Of a stretch of 9,411 bases of DNA, positions 1 through 7,156 are shown one piece after another. Source of the stretch: CBDVBD01 sp965372135. GTDB lineage: Bacteria > Electryoneota > RPQS01 > CBDVBD01. The position numbers and the translations under genes are program-made. The stretch is taken from contig CBDVBD010000133.1 in assembly GCA_965372135.1 (NCBI GenBank), positions 1-9,411 of the forward strand, read 5' to 3'. A model generated the notes under the pieces. The model ran no database searches. It was not told the origin of the DNA and was given only the letters and a program-made list of their open reading frames with translations. Every line of letters starts with the position of its first letter. The stretch's first letter is position 1.

Positions 1-14
1 TTCAAGTGAAAACA

Positions 15-49
15 AAGCACCGGACTTAAAATAATTATGTCCGGTGCTT
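15..49 (-). terminator. Rho-independent terminator of the large secreted-protein gene
   Basis: A perfect 11-bp inverted repeat (AAGCACCGGAC at 15-25, GTCCGGTGCTT at 39-49) encloses a 13-nt A/T loop. Read on the minus strand, the stem is followed by TTGTTTTC, a T-rich run typical of an intrinsic terminator. It lies about 50 bp after the stop codon of the large gene ending at 101, so it most likely ends that transcript. The upstream side of the stem is not especially A-rich, so it looks like a one-way terminator. Confidence 0.85.
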
Positions 50-100
50 CTTATACTAATGTCGCACCCGATTGCGCCTGACCACCTTAACCGTATTTGA

Positions 101-3100
101 CTACCGAATACCGGTCTTTAAATATTCCGGCTCGGTTGCTTCGTGATGGTTAAACGATGATCTCTTTTCCGATGCGGTCTGTGAATGATGATTTATGATA
201 TACCGGGTATTCCGACGGTCCAGTTCTTCCTTTACCACATCGATATCGGTTTGATCGGCAATCCAGTCTCTGAGTTGATCGCGACCGTGTCCTCCAGGCA
301 CGTTGCCTACTGCGGTCACCTGATAAAAGCGTTTCTCCATCAACTCATTCGCGTTGTAATCCACAAAGAAACTATCCGCCACCCCGCCGACAAAACAAGT
401 GGAATCGGGTGTAAAATTAGGCTCATCGTGAGCATAAATATTGTAGGACTGCGCTCCATAAGAGTGTGACCACTGCAGCACAATATCATTTTCTTCACGA
501 CTAATCACCGGAATGACCGGTGCCGGGGCACTATATTCGCCATAGAGCCAGTTCAATGCTGCTTCCATTACATCCCGGCGCATGGTGGAATCCGGGATAC
601 CTTCCCAAGCGAAAGGAAGGTATAAAGCGCGGGAATTTGCGGCGAGATTTTCTGTCGCTATACCAGCACCACCGGACGAGATTGGGTCATCGATTCCGGG
701 GAAGTTACCCCTACGACTTGTTGGGCTGTAAGATCCGGCACGGAATCCGGTTCCACCACCCGATGTATCATACAACATCACGGTTTGGGCATGTGGTAGT
801 GCGTCAACTTCATCCGGGAAGAAATCTTCATAATTAGCACCACCGGGACCGGTGATAGGCAACTCCTGGAATTGCCCCATGAATGACGTCAGCTCTCCGG
901 AAACCAATTGCGATCCCACGTCATCTTGCACGAACTGTGCTCCAAGATAGTTCTGGTAGAAAGCATAGGTGGTATCATTGGGTGGTGATACTTGGAAGAT
1001 ATCATACCCGATATCCTGTCCGGTAATCAGCAGCTTCCCGCCGCGATTCAAGTATTCGGTAAGATTGTAGGCATCCTGAGGTAAAATGGTATTCTGCCAT
1101 TGGTTCCCCGTCACCCAAATTATCATGTCGTATTGCACTAGATATTCCCAAGGAGGTCCGGGAGTGTATGGTGGAATGGTGTTAATATCGTATTCGATAT
1201 TTAAGGCACTCAAGGCGTCCGAATAATAAGGTAAAACTGCGGCAGCATCTCCAACATCGATCACCAGCTTCAAATGTGGTGGTACCGTGAAGCACAGCCA
1301 CGGGTCCCAATTATCCGGTGCACTGTAATGATGATCGCGCAGTACGTCCACTACGACCCGATACACCCCTGGACCGAAGGTTCCGATGTACTGGAGTGGG
1401 ATGATGCCATTTGCAATAGAAATTAAAATGCCATTCCATCCCAAACCGGTGCTGTCAATGGGAGTAGGACAGGGGCTAATCAATTCATATGGGTACCATG
1501 AGAACTGATGGTAGGTCTGACCAAACAGGTATACATCCTCGGTACAGAGGACCGGTCCGGGGATTTGCAGGGAGGCAATCCATATTTCCAGGGCAGCGTT
1601 ATCGAACATGCAGGTTTCCAAACCACCCACTGGTACCCGACCGTCTCCATTGATGTCCTCGCCGCCGTCGAAGTCGGAATCATCATCGGAATCGCAATCG
1701 GCTTCAGTTCGCGAGCCATCGCCATCGATATCCGCAAAAGGAATGGTGGGCCAAATTCCGATTCGGGGACATCCGAGATGATCGCCATTTGGATTTCTGC
1801 CGCCATGGAAGGTATAGTCCATGATTTCCTGTTTGTCACGAACTTCGTCAGCATCGGTGTCCGGGTTGCCGGCTGCACAGTGAAACGTCCTGGGATTCTG
1901 TTCATCGAAGCTCATGACGCCATCGCCATCAGGATCAGCAGTGACCATCGCACTCATCGCGCGACCAGTGGGAGCTGCCGCGGTGATCCTATGGAACCTT
2001 GCCACTGGTAAGCGGTTGATCCTTTTCCATCCTGAAGAATTGGGCCAGGGATCAGACACTCTCACCCACTGTCTGGCTCCAATGTTAAAGTAGCCGTGGA
2101 ATACTACGGTGTGATTTATTCCTCCAGCCTGAGCTATCGAAATCATGATCGGTTGACCTTGGTTAACTTCAGCCATGAGGGTCGCCCAGGGGATTGCTCC
2201 GGCGGGGGTTATAAATGAGGTGGCAACCCCGGAGCCATTTATTGCCCAACTTAACGCCGTCCTCTCTTCAGCCGGCAGGGTTCCCAATCCATGCCCCAAG
2301 TCCCCTTCCGGAACTCCGGCATGATAGCTGTTAAATATCTGATAGGACACTTCATCCTGTCTCACTGTCCCACCGTATTTGGCGTTGATCATCTGGATGC
2401 TGGCGCGAGTACAGTAATTCGCACAATGATTACAATTGGGAATGTGAGCGCCCTGGAGATGGGCATTATCCCAAGGTCCCATGACGCCAGCCGCCTTATT
2501 GCAACCACGGCGATGATCGTTACCGCCATCAAATGCAGACAGATCCCAAATACACAACAACCTCGAATCTTTGTGTTGAAACCGCTGGGGAACGGAGGTA
2601 AAACCAAATAGGTCTACCGCGAAGGTTACTTTGCTGAAATCCCATAAAGCAGCGGTATAAACACCAGTCAAATTCGGAACAACCCGCCAGAAATAATTGC
2701 CTTCGACAATGGATGCCGATGAGTAAGTGGTGTCGTTGGTGACCACGGAAATTGATGGCGATCCAAACAACGAATCGTCGTCCACTTCCAACAGATACTC
2801 TGAGGCATCATTATGACTTCGCCAGGCAAAATCCGGCAAGGTATCGAAAGCCGATCCATCAGAAGGTATCAACTGAATCGGATTATCAGGCCATAGAGGT
2901 ATCACCTGAGAACGCACGGATTGGTACCAATCGGTAGATGCGTCGGTGTCATACCCGGAAGGAATCCGCATCACATTGGAATAGATGGCATAATTGGTAA
3001 TATCCACGTACTCACCTGCAGTCCAAATCCCGCTACCGGTGGCGTGGATATAGGCATCACCCAGGGGGGGACTGGTGTCGCCCCAGGTAACAAAATCAAC

Positions 3101-4873
3101 GATATTCGCTGCAGACACAGATCCATTATAGAGCCCCAATTCACCATTTCTCTTAAGAGAATCAGCTATCCCGGTGTAATAGATTCCCAGACGGTCGGAG
3201 AAATCTGTGTCGTTGGTTCCAGCAGTATCAAACACCACTTCTAAATAGCTGTTGGCTGGTAATACCCACGCCGGCAGTGCATAATTAAAAGTACCATCCT
3301 CACCACCAATTCGCCACCCAGACATTGACACTCCTACCCCGGCAGGATTATAAATCGTAGCCATAGGGGGTGTAATTGGATAAGCACCAGTAGCAGCTCG
3401 ATAAGGACGGACTTCATCCACCATCAGGTAGAACGGTCTTGAGAATACCCTCATTCCCCAGTCGCCGTTCTGGTCTTGAGCCCAATTAGTGCGGCTGCCG
3501 GTGCCGAACCAAGTCACGTTAGGCATACATTCATTGATTCCGGCTGTCGGTGTGTTATCATCCCGATCCAGGCTGATGCCACTGGCAAAATAATACGCCA
3601 ACGTGAACGACCCGGAATCCACCTTTACACCCCCAGTGAAATAGGTGTTCCAACCATCGGCAGCCAGTACCCGATCACCCCAAAGCTCGGTATTGGGCGC
3701 ACCACCAACTCCATCATTCAACAAAATCTTGACATCCACCGAATCCGGTACGCCCAATACTCCAAAAGAAAAACTGATACTGTCAATCCGCACCGAGGCA
3801 TCACATAGAGCATATTCCGTCCCCCAGGCATCTCCTGATTGCGCCAGAAACGTAGATTCGAAACCACCGTCATCATAATAGAACCATTCGGAAGCCAACG
3901 GTGTATTCACCTGTAAAACCAATCCAGATCCGTCATTGGAGGCAACTGCATCACCAGTAGCATCTACGTCGCTGGATACTGTGTATTTCCCCGATGAAGC
4001 TGTCCAGGAAGTGGTGGCAGCAACAGTTAGTACATCACCTACAGCAATCGGTCCAAAACTGGCAGTAATGGAAAATACCACGGTGCCGGTGGAATCATCC
4101 ACAATCATCCAGTCAACGGTGTAGGTTGACACGTCGGTATCGCCCACGTTCTCGATTTGTGCGGTTAATGTGACTGTTTCGCCATTGCAGGGGAAATGGG
4201 CCTGTTCCGTGGTGGCGGTGCAATTGTTTGCCAAATCGATAAATGGATCCAATAATTCACCACCAGCACGGATAAATGCGTCACCGGAAGCGGTATCGTA
4301 ATTAGCCCATGTGGTGGTAGTCAAAGTGCGGTTTCCAGTATTTGAAGCATCGAAAATCGCCCACCATCCCGGACCGGATCCCGGAGGCGGCGGACCACCA
4401 ACCGTCGGTCCGTACATAATATGAAAATCCTGCCCGGCACTGAACTGCAAGGTATCAATATCCTCCTGGTGCCATGTCGTTTGATTAGGCACCGTGAAGG
4501 AATACGGACCCGCCAACACCGTTCCCGGCAATCCCCCCGAATCGTCAAACACGTACAACGTACAAGGGTCGGTGGAATTATTATAGTAGTTGAAAAGCAA
4601 CAGGTACACCGCCCGAAGGGTAAAATCCGCCGGTGCGGTAAACCGAACATCCACCCACAACCCTACAGTATCATCCAAGAACGCTACGGTACCGTCGTCG
4701 TACAACAGCGTATCTGGCTGGGGAGATCTCGACATTTGGCTGATAGGCACAGCGAAATCCGAAGCATCTCCATAATTCAAGGGATACAATGACGCAAATA
4801 ACTGTCCTCCTGTGATCAAAATACAACACAGAAGTACCAAAGCCCCTCCCGTTTTTCGTACGGGACTGTACAT
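101..4873 (-). CDS. Large secreted multidomain protein with papain/C39-like cysteine peptidase, lamin-tail, Fn3-like and amidotransferase-fold domains
   Basis: This 1590-residue protein starts with a signal peptide (basic MYSPVRK, hydrophobic core to about residue 27). Domains, judged by eye: beta-sandwich about 54-207; CARDB-like adhesion domain about 212-325 (ENVGDTDVSTYTVDW); second beta-sandwich about 330-478; lamin-tail domain about 483-660; Fn3-like domain about 662-765 (IPSDGSAF..LPDFAW..YLLEVDDD..F). A papain/C39-like peptidase domain follows at about 768-965, with probable nucleophile Cys821 (NYCTRASIQMI), His921 (INHTVVFHGYF) and Asp941 (VSDPW). Calcium-binding Asp repeats occupy about 980-1078 (DPDGDGV, DIDGDGS, DINGDGR). 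An amidotransferase/ThuA-like alpha/beta domain spans about 1200-1447 and an Fn3 domain about 1449-1535, ending in a charged tail. The start is supported by GAGGAG five bases before ATG, a promoter at 4940-4968 and the signal peptide. The tail lacks a T9SS sorting motif, which is unusual for such proteins. A surface or extracellular protein that may process peptides is likely; the substrate is unknown. Confidence 0.9.
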   Translation of the reverse strand: MYSPVRKTGGALVLLCCILITGGQLFASLYPLNYGDASDFAVPISQMSRSPQPDTLLYDDGTVAFLDDTVGLWVDVRFTAPADFTLRAVYLLLFNYYNNSTDPCTLYVFDDSGGLPGTVLAGPYSFTVPNQTTWHQEDIDTLQFSAGQDFHIMYGPTVGGPPPPGSGPGWWAIFDASNTGNRTLTTTTWANYDTASGDAFIRAGGELLDPFIDLANNCTATTEQAHFPCNGETVTLTAQIENVGDTDVSTYTVDWMIVDDSTGTVVFSITASFGPIAVGDVLTVAATTSWTASSGKYTVSSDVDATGDAVASNDGSGLVLQVNTPLASEWFYYDDGGFESTFLAQSGDAWGTEYALCDASVRIDSISFSFGVLGVPDSVDVKILLNDGVGGAPNTELWGDRVLAADGWNTYFTGGVKVDSGSFTLAYYFASGISLDRDDNTPTAGINECMPNVTWFGTGSRTNWAQDQNGDWGMRVFSRPFYLMVDEVRPYRAATGAYPITPPMATIYNPAGVGVSMSGWRIGGEDGTFNYALPAWVLPANSYLEVVFDTAGTNDTDFSDRLGIYYTGIADSLKRNGELGLYNGSVSAANIVDFVTWGDTSPPLGDAYIHATGSGIWTAGEYVDITNYAIYSNVMRIPSGYDTDASTDWYQSVRSQVIPLWPDNPIQLIPSDGSAFDTLPDFAWRSHNDASEYLLEVDDDSLFGSPSISVVTNDTTYSSASIVEGNYFWRVVPNLTGVYTAALWDFSKVTFAVDLFGFTSVPQRFQHKDSRLLCIWDLSAFDGGNDHRRGCNKAAGVMGPWDNAHLQGAHIPNCNHCANYCTRASIQMINAKYGGTVRQDEVSYQIFNSYHAGVPEGDLGHGLGTLPAEERTALSWAINGSGVATSFITPAGAIPWATLMAEVNQGQPIMISIAQAGGINHTVVFHGYFNIGARQWVRVSDPWPNSSGWKRINRLPVARFHRITAAAPTGRAMSAMVTADPDGDGVMSFDEQNPRTFHCAAGNPDTDADEVRDKQEIMDYTFHGGRNPNGDHLGCPRIGIWPTIPFADIDGDGSRTEADCDSDDDSDFDGGEDINGDGRVPVGGLETCMFDNAALEIWIASLQIPGPVLCTEDVYLFGQTYHQFSWYPYELISPCPTPIDSTGLGWNGILISIANGIIPLQYIGTFGPGVYRVVVDVLRDHHYSAPDNWDPWLCFTVPPHLKLVIDVGDAAAVLPYYSDALSALNIEYDINTIPPYTPGPPWEYLVQYDMIIWVTGNQWQNTILPQDAYNLTEYLNRGGKLLITGQDIGYDIFQVSPPNDTTYAFYQNYLGAQFVQDDVGSQLVSGELTSFMGQFQELPITGPGGANYEDFFPDEVDALPHAQTVMLYDTSGGGTGFRAGSYSPTSRRGNFPGIDDPISSGGAGIATENLAANSRALYLPFAWEGIPDSTMRRDVMEAALNWLYGEYSAPAPVIPVISREENDIVLQWSHSYGAQSYNIYAHDEPNFTPDSTCFVGGVADSFFVDYNANELMEKRFYQVTAVGNVPGGHGRDQLRDWIADQTDIDVVKEELDRRNTRYIINHHSQTASEKRSSFNHHEATEPEYLKTGIR

Positions 4874-4897
4874 CTCTTCTCCTCAACTTGCTAAAAT

Positions 4898-5110
4898 TTA
4901 GGAATTCACACGTTTTAATCTTTTATAGTTCCCATATATAATATATTGAATATTGCCTTCGGAGTCAAGTCCTTTTTTCTTTTCAACGAAATTTCTCACC
5001 ATCAGCACACTAATGTCAAATTCCTCATTTGAGTGCTTAGCAGTATGTAGCTGGTTACTGTTTTGAAGATAAGTGGTTAATCTGACACAATCAACCGGGA
5101 TACCGATCAT
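4898..5110 (-). CDS. Doubtful small ORF (70 aa), unrecognised
   Basis: An open frame of 70 codons starts with ATG preceded by AGGGA at five bases, which could serve as a weak ribosome binding site. The product is hydrophilic, with a Lys-rich middle (VEKKKGLDSEGN), no signal peptide and no family I recognise. It sits in the leader region of the large secreted-protein gene, and the probable promoter of that gene (4940-4968) lies inside its 3' half, which argues against it being a functional gene. It could be the decayed 3' end of an older gene or a chance ORF in AT-rich DNA. Confidence 0.2.
   Translation of the reverse strand: MIGIPVDCVRLTTYLQNSNQLHTAKHSNEEFDISVLMVRNFVEKKKGLDSEGNIQYIIYGNYKRLKRVNS
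4940..4968 (-). promoter_or_regulatory. Sigma-70-type promoter for the large secreted-protein gene
   Basis: On the minus strand TTGACT (4968-4963) and TATATT (4945-4940) are separated by exactly 17 bases, matching the -35/-10 consensus at five of six positions each. The expected start of transcription near 4933 gives a leader of about 60 bases before the ATG at 4873. The stretch around and downstream of the -10 is very AT-rich. The assignment rests on consensus match and position only. If the organism is a true Bacteroidetes member, with its different -7/-33 promoter motifs, the match could be fortuitous. Confidence 0.55.
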
Positions 5111-5259
5111 AGTAGTCCCTGAATTAATCCTAAGCTAAAATTACTTTAAGCTATCTCAAATATAAGCCAATCGAGCTTAGAATAATATGACAAACATCAC
5201 ACTTCGCCAACTTTCAGAGAGTACTGGTGGTCAAGTAGTAATATAAAGATGTAAATGAA

Positions 5260-5285
5260 AACGCCGCCTAAATTCAGGCGGCGTT
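5260..5285 (-). terminator. Strong intrinsic terminator, probably kept from a lost T9SS cargo gene
   Basis: A perfect 10-bp GC-rich stem (AACGCCGCCT at 5260-5269, AGGCGGCGTT at 5276-5285) with a 6-nt loop. On the minus strand it is followed by TTCATTT after the final TT of the stem. It lies 33 bp after the stop codon of the orphan sorting-tail fragment (5319-5321), the normal place for the terminator of the full cargo gene. It would now also end transcripts coming from the lipoprotein gene at 5553-5963. On the plus strand it is followed by CTTTGTTT, so some activity in both directions is possible. Confidence 0.85.
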
Positions 5286-5318
5286 CTTTGTTTGGTAAGA
5301 TTAGAGCGATAGTCGATA

Positions 5319-5477
5319 TTATTTCATCAACACCATCTTAATGTATTTGACTTTATCGTGGCTTTGGAGTTGGGCGAAGTAAATTCCGGAGGGGGATTCG
5401 GCGGCGTTCCAGGTGACCGAATAGTAACCGGGTGTGGCTCTGTGATCAACGATGGTGGTAATCCTTACTCGGTATAT
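5319..5477 (-). pseudogene. Relic: C-terminal T9SS/FlgD-Ig-type sorting tail of a lost secreted protein
   Basis: The minus strand reads, without a start codon, through RITTIVDHRATPGYYSVTW, then NAAESPSGIYFAQLQS, and ends KMVLMK-stop (TAA at 5319-5321). This is the classical shape of a type IX secretion (Por) C-terminal sorting domain: D..TPGYYSVTWNA, SGIYF.QL, K(K)MVL.K. Such domains sit at the extreme end of large secreted cargo proteins and direct export across the outer membrane. Here only about 52 codons survive. A TAG at 5478-5480 interrupts the frame, and just before it GTG followed by IY-R may be the remains of the usual V.IYD..GR strand with an internal deletion. No upstream coding continues in this frame before the lipoprotein stop at 5553. 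It is clearly a decayed gene end, still followed by its terminator. Confidence 0.8.
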
Positions 5478-5552
5478 CTACACAGTCTTCCCCGTCAAAC
5501 ACTGGTACTACTATAAATTGCATGGCTGTAGTTACTATCGAGCAGACAACTA

Positions 5553-5963
5553 CTATGTGCCCTCAGCCTCCATGCCGATGAGGTACCCAATATAGGCAAG
5601 TGCGGCTGTTATCAGTCCTAAACCCATCACTAACCCAACAGTCTTCCACGTACTGAACTTTTTCATATATATCATCTTCACCTGTTCGAGTGGAATGGTT
5701 TTGAAGGTTCCATCTTTGGCGAATCCTTCAATCCTGTCGTCTTTGAGGACAGGTTTTTTCCATCCCTGAATTCCCTCAATCTTATAACTCTTCGATGTTG
5801 TGAATTCAATAATTTCTCCATCGACGGTGACCACTTTTGCTATCGTATACCCGTTATGGTACTGTTCAATTTCTTCTACGGGAATACGAGGCTTAGCATG
5901 ACAACCCACTAAACTCACAATAAAGCTAACCAGTGTGAGAACTGCGATGATCTTTTTGAACAT
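5553..5963 (-). CDS. Small lipoprotein with C-terminal hydrophobic helix
   Basis: The 136-residue product has a lipoprotein signal: MFKKII, a hydrophobic stretch, and the lipobox LVGC with the lipidated cysteine at position 21. Residues about 38-100 look like a compact beta domain with repeated short strands (VVTVDGEIIEF, IEGFAKDGTFKTIPLEQVKMIYM), a pattern seen in small uncharacterised envelope lipoproteins where a DG turn links strands. Residues about 108-130 form a Gly-rich hydrophobic helix (GLVMGLGLITAALAYIGYLIG) long enough to span a membrane. Start choice is firm: AGGAGG lies eight bases before ATG. The OMP gene lies 290 bp upstream on the same strand, separated by a cargo-tail relic, so cotranscription is uncertain. 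I do not recognise a named family; function unknown. Confidence 0.85.
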   Translation of the reverse strand: MFKKIIAVLTLVSFIVSLVGCHAKPRIPVEEIEQYHNGYTIAKVVTVDGEIIEFTTSKSYKIEGIQGWKKPVLKDDRIEGFAKDGTFKTIPLEQVKMIYMKKFSTWKTVGLVMGLGLITAALAYIGYLIGMEAEGT

Positions 5964-6033
5964 CGTAATACCCTCCTCGAAAATTGAGATTAGATGATCA
6001 ATGATTTACTATGATTCGCGCGATTTAAAAAAG

Positions 6034-6138
6034 TTACTTTAGAAGGAATAGTTTTTTTGTTTGAGCGAAATCACCCGCTTCCATTTTACAAAAGTAGATT
6101 CCTGAGCGCTGAACTCTGCAGCCCCGATCACGATTACT
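6034..6138 (-). pseudogene. Relic: second orphan T9SS-type C-terminal sorting tail
   Basis: The minus strand reads RDRGCRVQRSGIYFCKMEAG, then DFAQTKKLFLLK-stop (TAA at 6034-6036). This matches the end of a T9SS/FlgD-Ig-like sorting domain: a D..G..V.SGIYF turn, then K.EAGDF..TKK..LLK at the terminus. About 34 codons are open; a TGA at 6139-6141 closes the frame upstream, and no start codon or ribosome site is present. The usual tryptophan-containing strand (WDGRD) before the G..V.SGIY segment seems eroded. The sequence differs from the relic at 5319-5477 (KMEAGDF versus QLQSHDK), so the two come from different cargo genes rather than from a recent duplication. It lies between the OMP gene and the lipoprotein gene. 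No convincing terminator follows it. Confidence 0.75.
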
Positions 6139-6250
6139 TCACGTTTGTTTTGGGCGTAAAGGCAGGTCTACTCGATCTTACGCAGCGCCTTCTCGGTTTC
6201 GGCGCCGCCGATCAGTTGAGATACCCCACACACATTTTTTAGACGCTTTA
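6139..6250 (-). other. Unexplained GC-rich spacer between the OMP gene and the tail relic
   Basis: This stretch is richer in G and C than the flanking spacers and contains the palindrome GGCGCC within TCGGCGCCGCCGA (near 6198-6212). It is open in a plus-strand frame (6057-6242) that has no ribosome site, and nearly open on the minus strand (LIGGAETEKALRKIE, then a TAG). Neither reading is recognisable. It is most likely the eroded upstream part of the cargo gene whose tail remains at 6034-6138, or an unrelated insertion. Confidence 0.3.
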
Positions 6251-6904
6251 CTACTGGCCTATAGGGAAGGTATATCCAGCCATGAAGGATATTACACCAT
6301 TCCTAATATCCTCATCCTCGAAGATAGACATGGCCCCGTGAGTGTAACGAAATTCGGTGGTAATCTTCCCTGGATCGACGGCGAAATCGACCCCTCCGCC
6401 AAAGACCAAACCGAAGTCAATGTCCTGGACGTCATTCTGGATGTCTACAGTTTCGTCTTCTAACACCGCACCATGGTACTTAACTCTAACGTTTGTCTCA
6501 GCACTCAGGCAGAAGGCGATGGCAGGTCCAGCAAAGAAGTGGGGGGCAACATTCCCCTGGGTCGGAACCATTAATTTCACCAACACCGGAATTTCAAGGT
6601 AAGCCAGTCTGACATCAAATTCAGCCTTAGCACCCATTTCCTCTTCCTCCGCCTTAGCACCTTTCATAGTGTACAGAATTTCGGGCTGAATATAGACCTG
6701 TTTGCTAACGACAAACGCAATGGAGCCGCCGAATGCAAAAGCTTTCTTTGTGTCCAAGTTTTCGCTTTCCTCGCCCCACAGATCAGCGAGGTTAAGCCCT
6801 CCTTTGAAGCTACCATAAGCCTTGGGCTGGGCGAATGCTGAAGGTAATGTCATTACCAACATCAGGATTACGAAAACCAGGGTGCGTGTGACTGTCGATT
6901 TCAT
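6251..6904 (-). CDS. PorT-type outer-membrane beta-barrel protein
   Basis: The 217-residue protein has a clear Sec signal peptide (hydrophobic LVFVILMLVMTLP, cleavage after AFA at residue 25). The mature part opens with the family signature GSFKGGLNLADLWG and continues as alternating amphipathic strands typical of the PF13568-like outer-membrane beta-barrel family: AFGGSIAFVV, VYIQPEILYTMKG, AYLEIPVLVKLM, PHFFAGPAIAF, IDFGLVFGGGVDF, KITTEFRYTHG, and the terminal strand ISFMAGYTFPIG. Eight strands fit the length. Acidic segments, probably external loops, occur at 83-95 (GAKAEEEEMGAKA), 148-162 and 196-200. The start is supported by GGAGG four bases upstream. No member of this broad family has one fixed function, so role beyond the outer membrane is not assigned. 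The gene appears to be monocistronic, with 550 bp of spacer upstream. Confidence 0.88.
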   Translation of the reverse strand: MKSTVTRTLVFVILMLVMTLPSAFAQPKAYGSFKGGLNLADLWGEESENLDTKKAFAFGGSIAFVVSKQVYIQPEILYTMKGAKAEEEEMGAKAEFDVRLAYLEIPVLVKLMVPTQGNVAPHFFAGPAIAFCLSAETNVRVKYHGAVLEDETVDIQNDVQDIDFGLVFGGGVDFAVDPGKITTEFRYTHGAMSIFEDEDIRNGVISFMAGYTFPIGQ

Positions 6905-7156
6905 GATTCCTCCGTTTCAATAATTTTATTTGGTGAGAGAAGAAGGGAAGATGAATGCAGTTCTAATTGTACAGACTGGAGATTTAAGAACGAAACAGTG
7001 AAAGAAAGAGGTGCAAGCCGTTAATAAACCCGAAGTTCGAGCCATTACAGGAACCCCAAATGTCGGTCATGCGTCATGATAGGAATAGAAGGTAAGACAG
7101 AAGCAGTGCATTGGGGGGAGATATAGCTGTAACTAATATTAGGATAAAATAATAAG

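Noticed and set aside
59..100. In-frame continuation of the large gene past its TAG (SNTVKVVRRNRVRH then TAG)
   Set aside because: It is only 14 codons with no sorting-tail signature. Stop-codon readthrough or recoding is not supported by anything else in the window.
1508..2011. 167-aa plus-strand ORF and the 141-aa minus-strand ORF at 1480-1905 in another frame
   Set aside because: Both lie inside the large secreted-protein gene, over the calcium-binding Asp repeats, whose repetitive GAT/GGC-rich codons keep other frames open. The products have no recognisable features.
4421..4792. 123-aa plus-strand ORF opposite the N-terminal part of the large protein
   Set aside because: It is antisense to a well-supported coding region with signal peptide and domain structure, has no ribosome site, and gives a low-complexity basic product.
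5130..5180. Inverted repeat CTAAGCT (5130-5136) / AGCTTAG (5174-5180)
   Set aside because: Seven base pairs across a 37-base loop in AT-rich spacer is expected by chance and has no T-run or partner gene that would give it a role.
6984..7070. 28-codon minus-strand frame (MTDIWGSCNGSNFGFINGLH...)
   Set aside because: It looks protein-like but has no Shine-Dalgarno sequence, is very short, and I cannot name a family. It may be a repeat-derived or eroded frame.
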